Below are positions 28,172-32,186 of a DNA stretch of 32,186 nucleotides, piece after piece (within the stretch, counting starts at the first letter, position 1; the number at the start of each line of letters is the position of its first letter). This DNA comes from Prevotella sp. (GTDB lineage: Bacteria; Bacteroidota; Bacteroidia; Bacteroidales; Bacteroidaceae): contig JAFUSV010000169.1 of NCBI GenBank assembly GCA_017467565.1, forward strand, positions 1 to 32,186, written 5' to 3'. The translations under genes and the position numbers were made by a program. A model generated the notes under the pieces. That model had not been told where the DNA came from. It was given only the letters and a program-made list of their open reading frames with translations, and ran no database searches.

Positions 28172-31057
28172 CTATTTTTTATTGTTAATAATCTTTTTGT
28201 CGTCGATGATGATGAGCGGGGTGTACTCCGAGGCACGACGGCCCTGGAGATCGTACACAGCGTGTTGCGACTTTGTTGCAACAGCCGGGCTGTCGATGCT
28301 GGCCGGCTCTGCATTCTGCAGGCTGAAGAACACCTCGTGGCGGGCGGTGCTGTAGTCGCTCTGCTCCAGCAGGCGTATCTTGCCTTCGGCATTCACCTCT
28401 TGCAGCATGTAGTAGCCGCGGCCGGCCTTGATGCCGTCGCCGCCGGTATCGCTGAATTCGAGCATGTAGCAGTCGTCGGTGTCCAGTGCGAAGTCTATGA
28501 CCTGCTTTTTGCGTACCTCAGTGTAGGGGCCGCCCTGCTGCACGACGTCGCCGGCCGAATTATACAGTTTCCATGTGATTTCCTCGGGTGCGTTGTCGGT
28601 CATCAGCGTCAGTCGTACGCTGTGCTGAGCCTGGTGGGCAGGCGTTATGGTGAGTTGCTTGTGCAGGCTCTGCTCAGTATTGCCGTTGAGGTCCGACAGC
28701 CATATCTCCACTTGGTTGTTGCCGTCGGCAGCCAGCGTGAAGTCGGTGAAGAGCGGCGTGCTGATGGTGTCGACGTCCAGGTAGTTGAGCCGACCCTTCC
28801 AGGGAGTGGACTGCACCTGTCCGTTGATGCTCACGTTGATATTAGCCTGGGTGAGCGTCTCGCGGCCCGTGTTGCGTACCATGAGGTCGGTATTGAACTG
28901 TGGCGAGCACAGGCGTGCGGGTGCATGCAGTACCTTTAGTATCTTGATGTCGCGAGTGCTGCCCGTGGGTCGTGGTGTATAGACGGTGGCCAGCACTTCG
29001 TGGGTCTGGCTGTCCTGCACGAAGGCTACGATGCCCAGTTCGTTCTCGTCGGTGAAGTTGGCCACTGTCCATGCGAAGTCATACTGATAGGGCGTCACCT
29101 TGGTGAGGTCCTGGTCCAGGGGCTGTCCCTGTGCCGTGGGCAGCAGTTTGCGCATCACGTAGTTCCAGGCCGTCTCGCCGTTGGCAGCGGGGGTGGCCCA
29201 TTCTATGCGCTCCTCGACCACAGCCACATAGAGCCGCAGGTTGCTGCCGTCGGTGATGCCCTTGGGTACAAGGCTCACGCTGACCTTCAGCTGCTTGCCT
29301 TCGAGGCTGGCTTCAGCGTCGATGTCCATCTTGGGTTCTATGGCTCCGGCCCCGTCGATATAGGTGTTGATATATTCATTGTAGCCGTAGGAGTGAGCCG
29401 GTTCGCCGTCGACGCGCAGAGCCGGTACGCCCGACACGTCGTAGAAGGCGGCACGTGTCATCACGTCGCTGGTGTTAGCCAGGTAGAACGGATCCTGTGG
29501 CGAGGGGAAGTTGTAGTGGTAGGTCACGGCCACCATGTCGCCCAGACGCTCATAGACAGCCTGGTCTAGGGCTGGCGAGAAGTCGGCGCAGGGGTCGCAC
29601 GAGGTGTTGGTGAACTCCTCGAAGAGCACCAGGCGCTGCTGCTGGGGGCGGGGTGTATCGGTGAGGTTGAAGTACACGTGGTGTATGCTGCCGCTATAGT
29701 CGCCCTGACTGATGCGGGTTGACTTGCCGTTCTCGTCGATTTCGAACAGCTGGTAGTAGCCGTTGCCGTTGGCACCCTTGATGCCGTTATCGCCTGCGTC
29801 GAGAAATTCCAGCTGGTAGCAGTCGTCGTCGGTGAGGTCGAGGTTGGTGGTGATAAACTTACGGGCCTGTCCGTCGTAGGGACCGCCCTGGCGCACCACG
29901 TCGCCTGCCGAGTTGTATAGCTTCCAGGTTATCTCTTCGGGCTTCTTGTCGGTATAGATTTTCAGTTGCACGTTGTGGCGGGCCTGAATGGAGTTGCTGA
30001 ACGACGAGGTGAGCGTATTGCTCACGATGGCGGCGTCGCTGCCGTTGATGTTGGTGAGCCATAGTGCCACGTCGTTTTTGCCCTCGCTGCGCAGGGTGAA
30101 GTCTGTGAAGCCGCTGAACTGCATGGTGTCGCGGTCCAGGTGGTCGAGTTTTCCTGTCCACTCATATTGCTTCACGGCATCGTTCACCTTCACGTTGAGC
30201 GTAGCCCGCGTGATGGTGTTGGCTCCGTCGTTGCGCAGGATGACGGTACCGTAGTAGTTGGCCATGCATATCATGTCGGGCGTGCCGTAGAGGTGGGCCA
30301 GCGTCAGCCGGTTCTCACCCTCGGCATCGGGTCCGGCATAGGCCGTAGCCAGTATCTGCCGGGTGTCTATGTCCTGCAGGAAGGCCACCACGCCCAGCTT
30401 GCGCTCATCGTCCATGAAGTCGATGGTCCACTCGCGGTCTATGCTGTACTCGGTGCCTGCTGTCAGCGTGGCATCGGGCATCTGGTAGCCGTTGGTGGGT
30501 GTCAGCATCTTGCGCATGGTGTAGTTAAGCTCCTTCTCTCCGTTGTTCCAGGGTATGGCCGACGCTATGTGCTCTTCGATGACCACCACGTTGAGGCGCA
30601 CGCGACTGCTCTCCAAGTTGCTGTAGGGCTTGAACGAAGCCTTCACTTTCAGCTGATGGTTGTTCAGTTCCTTCGTTACATGGATGTCGGCAGCAGCAGG
30701 TTGCTCGCGGCTGTAGCTGATGGCCGTGTTGAGAAAGTCGAATGTGCGGTCGCCCAGTTCCACGCCGTCGACGAAGGTGGCTGGCACGCCCGTCACGTTG
30801 TAGTAGTCCACCTTGGCCTGGTTGCTCTCCGGGTCGTAGCAGTAGAACTCGTCGGTAGACAGTGGGAACCGTGAGTGATACTTGATGGCGATACAGTCGC
30901 CCAAACGGTAGTGAATGCACGAGTCGAGCAGGGGCGACCATGTAGCACACGGGCCGCATCCTGTATTTGTAAACTCCTCTATCAGCACCAGTCGTTTCTG
31001 GGCGTTTGCCGTCAGTGTCATTATCATGGCAAGAACGGCCATCATCAGTTTCTTCAT
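28172..31057 (-). CDS. Secreted protein with two tandem Omp28/thioredoxin-like units
   Basis: A 961-residue protein from MKKLMMAVLAMIMTLTANAQ (31057); the frame upstream to 31162 crosses the promoter. It is an internal duplication with a repeat offset of about 453 residues. Each unit has a thioredoxin-like domain (RLVLIEEFTNTGCGPCATW, CGPC at 34-37; RLVLFEEFTNTSCDPCADF, CDPC at 487-490) with a cis-proline motif (TGVPATFVDG; SGVPALRVDG), an Ig-like part, and a domain EEITWKLYNSAGDVV...GGPY...CYxLEF ending in a D-x-G-D/N-G-I loop that may bind calcium. The tail is YDLQGRRASEYTPLIIIDDKKIINNKK, a degraded form of the shared tail. First gene of the upstream minus-strand group. Confidence 0.82.
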   Translation of the reverse strand: MKKLMMAVLAMIMTLTANAQKRLVLIEEFTNTGCGPCATWSPLLDSCIHYRLGDCIAIKYHSRFPLSTDEFYCYDPESNQAKVDYYNVTGVPATFVDGVELGDRTFDFLNTAISYSREQPAAADIHVTKELNNHQLKVKASFKPYSNLESSRVRLNVVVIEEHIASAIPWNNGEKELNYTMRKMLTPTNGYQMPDATLTAGTEYSIDREWTIDFMDDERKLGVVAFLQDIDTRQILATAYAGPDAEGENRLTLAHLYGTPDMICMANYYGTVILRNDGANTITRATLNVKVNDAVKQYEWTGKLDHLDRDTMQFSGFTDFTLRSEGKNDVALWLTNINGSDAAIVSNTLTSSFSNSIQARHNVQLKIYTDKKPEEITWKLYNSAGDVVRQGGPYDGQARKFITTNLDLTDDDCYQLEFLDAGDNGIKGANGNGYYQLFEIDENGKSTRISQGDYSGSIHHVYFNLTDTPRPQQQRLVLFEEFTNTSCDPCADFSPALDQAVYERLGDMVAVTYHYNFPSPQDPFYLANTSDVMTRAAFYDVSGVPALRVDGEPAHSYGYNEYINTYIDGAGAIEPKMDIDAEASLEGKQLKVSVSLVPKGITDGSNLRLYVAVVEERIEWATPAANGETAWNYVMRKLLPTAQGQPLDQDLTKVTPYQYDFAWTVANFTDENELGIVAFVQDSQTHEVLATVYTPRPTGSTRDIKILKVLHAPARLCSPQFNTDLMVRNTGRETLTQANINVSINGQVQSTPWKGRLNYLDVDTISTPLFTDFTLAADGNNQVEIWLSDLNGNTEQSLHKQLTITPAHQAQHSVRLTLMTDNAPEEITWKLYNSAGDVVQQGGPYTEVRKKQVIDFALDTDDCYMLEFSDTGGDGIKAGRGYYMLQEVNAEGKIRLLEQSDYSTARHEVFFSLQNAEPASIDSPAVATKSQHAVYDLQGRRASEYTPLIIIDDKKIINNKK

Positions 31058-31075
31058 ATTGTCTAGTTTTGCGTG

Positions 31076-31107
31076 CAAAGTTACGAAAAAATCTATTAAA
31101 TTGCAAG
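31076..31107 (-). promoter_or_regulatory. Promoter of the surface-protein series
   Basis: On the minus strand TAACTTTG (31083 to 31076) is preceded by CTTG (31107 to 31104) at a 20-bp spacer. The start would be near 31069, about 12 nt before the ATG at 31057. Confidence 0.6.
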
Positions 31108-31253
31108 AAATAGCAAGGAAATTATGATAAATTAAACTATTTGCTAACCTAAATCGTCGCATCTGTCAACTTCGGGTGCCGTGATTGCTGACAGTAAATG
31201 CCGTCCGCAGTTATCGGTTGACTTAAGTCATCCATATAGTAAGCAGCACAAAT

Positions 31254-31281
31254 AAAGCCAGGCCTTGTGGAGCCTGGCTTT
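31254..31281 (-). terminator. Terminator of tyrS
   Basis: The arms aaagccaggc (31254-31263) and gcctggcttt (31272-31281) are perfect with an 8-nt loop. On the minus strand the stem runs into TTTATTTGTG, 20 bp past the tyrS stop. Confidence 0.85.
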
Positions 31282-31300
31282 ACATATCGTGGTGTTTTGA

Positions 31301-32186
31301 CTACCTGACAACGATGAGATAGTAGCTCTTCTTGCCTTTCTGGGCCAGCAAGTATTTGCCGTCGATGAGGTCGTCGGCCGTGATGGGGCGCTGCTGGTCG
31401 GTCAGTTTCTCTTTGTTGAGGCTGACGCCGCCGCCCTGTACCATCTTGCGCATCTCGCCTTTCGAGGGGAATACGGGAGCCACGGTGGTAAACATCTCGA
31501 TAGCCGGCTGGCCAAGCTGGTCCTTGCCTATCTCAAATTGCTCCACGCCGTCGAACACATCGAGGAACGTCTGCTCGTCGAGCTGCTCGAGAGCCTCCTT
31601 CGTAGCCTTTCCGAACAGGATGTTGGAAGCCTCGACGGCCATCTCGTAGTCTTCGCGCGAGTGTACCATAACGGTCACTTCCTCGGCCAGTCGCTTCTGA
31701 AGCGTGCGTCGGCCGGGATCCTGATGATGCTCCTCCACGAGGGCGTCGATGGTCTCCTTGTCCAGCGATGTGAATATCTTGATGTAGCGCTCGGCATCCT
31801 CGTCGCTCACGTTCAGCCAGAACTGGTAGAAGCGGTAGGGCGTGGTGCGCTTGGGGTCGAGCCAGATGTTGCCGCTCTCGGTCTTGCCAAACTTCTTGCC
31901 GTCGCTCTTGGTGATGAGCGGGCAGGTCAGGGCGAAGGTCTCCACGTCGTTGCCCAGCGTGCGGCGAATGAGCTCAGTACCCGTGGTCATGTTGCCCCAC
32001 TGGTCGTTGCCGCCCAGCTGCAGCTTGACACCCTTGTGCTGGTAGAGGTACAGGAAGTCGTAGCCCTGGAGCAACTGGTATGTAAACTCGGTGAATGAGA
32101 GACCGTCGCGTGCTGTGCCGTTAAGGCGCTGCTGTACGGAGTCCTTAGCCATCATGTAGTTCACTGTGATGTGCTTACCTACGGTG
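31301..32186 (-). CDS. tyrS: Tyrosyl-tRNA synthetase, 3' part
   Basis: About 295 residues are present; the 5' part lies beyond the window edge (the frame is open to 32186 and reads [21 protein letters not shown] before the listed internal GTG at 32164). Class-I features: [32 protein letters not shown], which binds tyrosine and the adenylate, and KFGKTESGN, the KMSKS-type loop. The C-terminus ([42 protein letters not shown]) is the S4-like RNA-binding domain. It attaches tyrosine to tRNA-Tyr. Confidence 0.97.
   Translation of the reverse strand, partial: TVGKHITVNYMMAKDSVQQRLNGTARDGLSFTEFTYQLLQGYDFLYLYQHKGVKLQLGGNDQWGNMTTGTELIRRTLGNDVETFALTCPLITKSDGKKFGKTESGNIWLDPKRTTPYRFYQFWLNVSDEDAERYIKIFTSLDKETIDALVEEHHQDPGRRTLQKRLAEEVTVMVHSREDYEMAVEASNILFGKATKEALEQLDEQTFLDVFDGVEQFEIGKDQLGQPAIEMFTTVAPVFPSKGEMRKMVQGGGVSLNKEKLTDQQRPITADDLIDGKYLLAQKGKKSYYLIVVR

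Overview
The window looks like a chromosome segment of a Bacteroidota bacterium, most likely Prevotellaceae. Promoters have the Bacteroidota form (TAnnTTTG with a TTTG-like -33 box about 19-20 bp upstream), most genes lack a Shine-Dalgarno site, many proteins are secreted with short N-terminal signals ending in AQ, and seven of them end in a Y-x-L-x-G...KGL-x-I...K tail resembling a type IX secretion sorting signal. I ran no searches; all family calls are by reading.

Left part (1-9143, mostly + strand): a gene-free leader with repeats, an ECF sigma factor, a secreted SGNH/GDSL esterase, and a secreted beta-propeller-type protein. A promoter at 4637-4667 then starts a four-gene sugar-nucleotide operon: a GHMP kinase of galacturonokinase type, a sugar-1-phosphate nucleotidyltransferase, a UDP-glucuronate 4-epimerase and UDP-glucose 6-dehydrogenase. 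Together they could make UDP-galacturonate/UDP-glucuronate both by salvage of free uronate and de novo. A large hairpin at 9060-9120 separates it from a convergent Na/phosphate cotransporter.

Middle part (9144-15268): the cotransporter with two tandem promoters, a 530-base gene-free stretch with two different 22-bp tandem arrays, rpmH (51 codons), and divergently efp, a family-2 glycosyltransferase, radC, a DUF59/MIP18 gene and lpxH, followed by tRNA-Gln(TTG) on the minus strand.

Right part (15367-31057, all minus strand): nine secreted or surface proteins. Four carry thioredoxin-like CxxC domains (five motifs in all: CGPC, CDPC, CKPC, CINC, CGWC), one is a predicted outer-membrane barrel with a C-terminal cysteine pair, two are large paralogous surface proteins (one with added starch-binding-like modules), one is propeller-like and one is a small tail-bearing protein. 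The order suggests a cell-surface thiol/disulfide or adhesion system. The 3' part of tyrS ends the window.

The most unusual signal is not a gene. A family of heptamer arrays (consensus AGTGAAG/AGTGAAA) with a 13-nt cap (AATTTGCTACCGC) occurs many times. In two places it fills the whole gap between adjacent genes and ends exactly 4 nt before the next ATG; in another, two copies face each other and form the hairpin at an operon end; a further copy lies in frame inside the glycosyltransferase gene.
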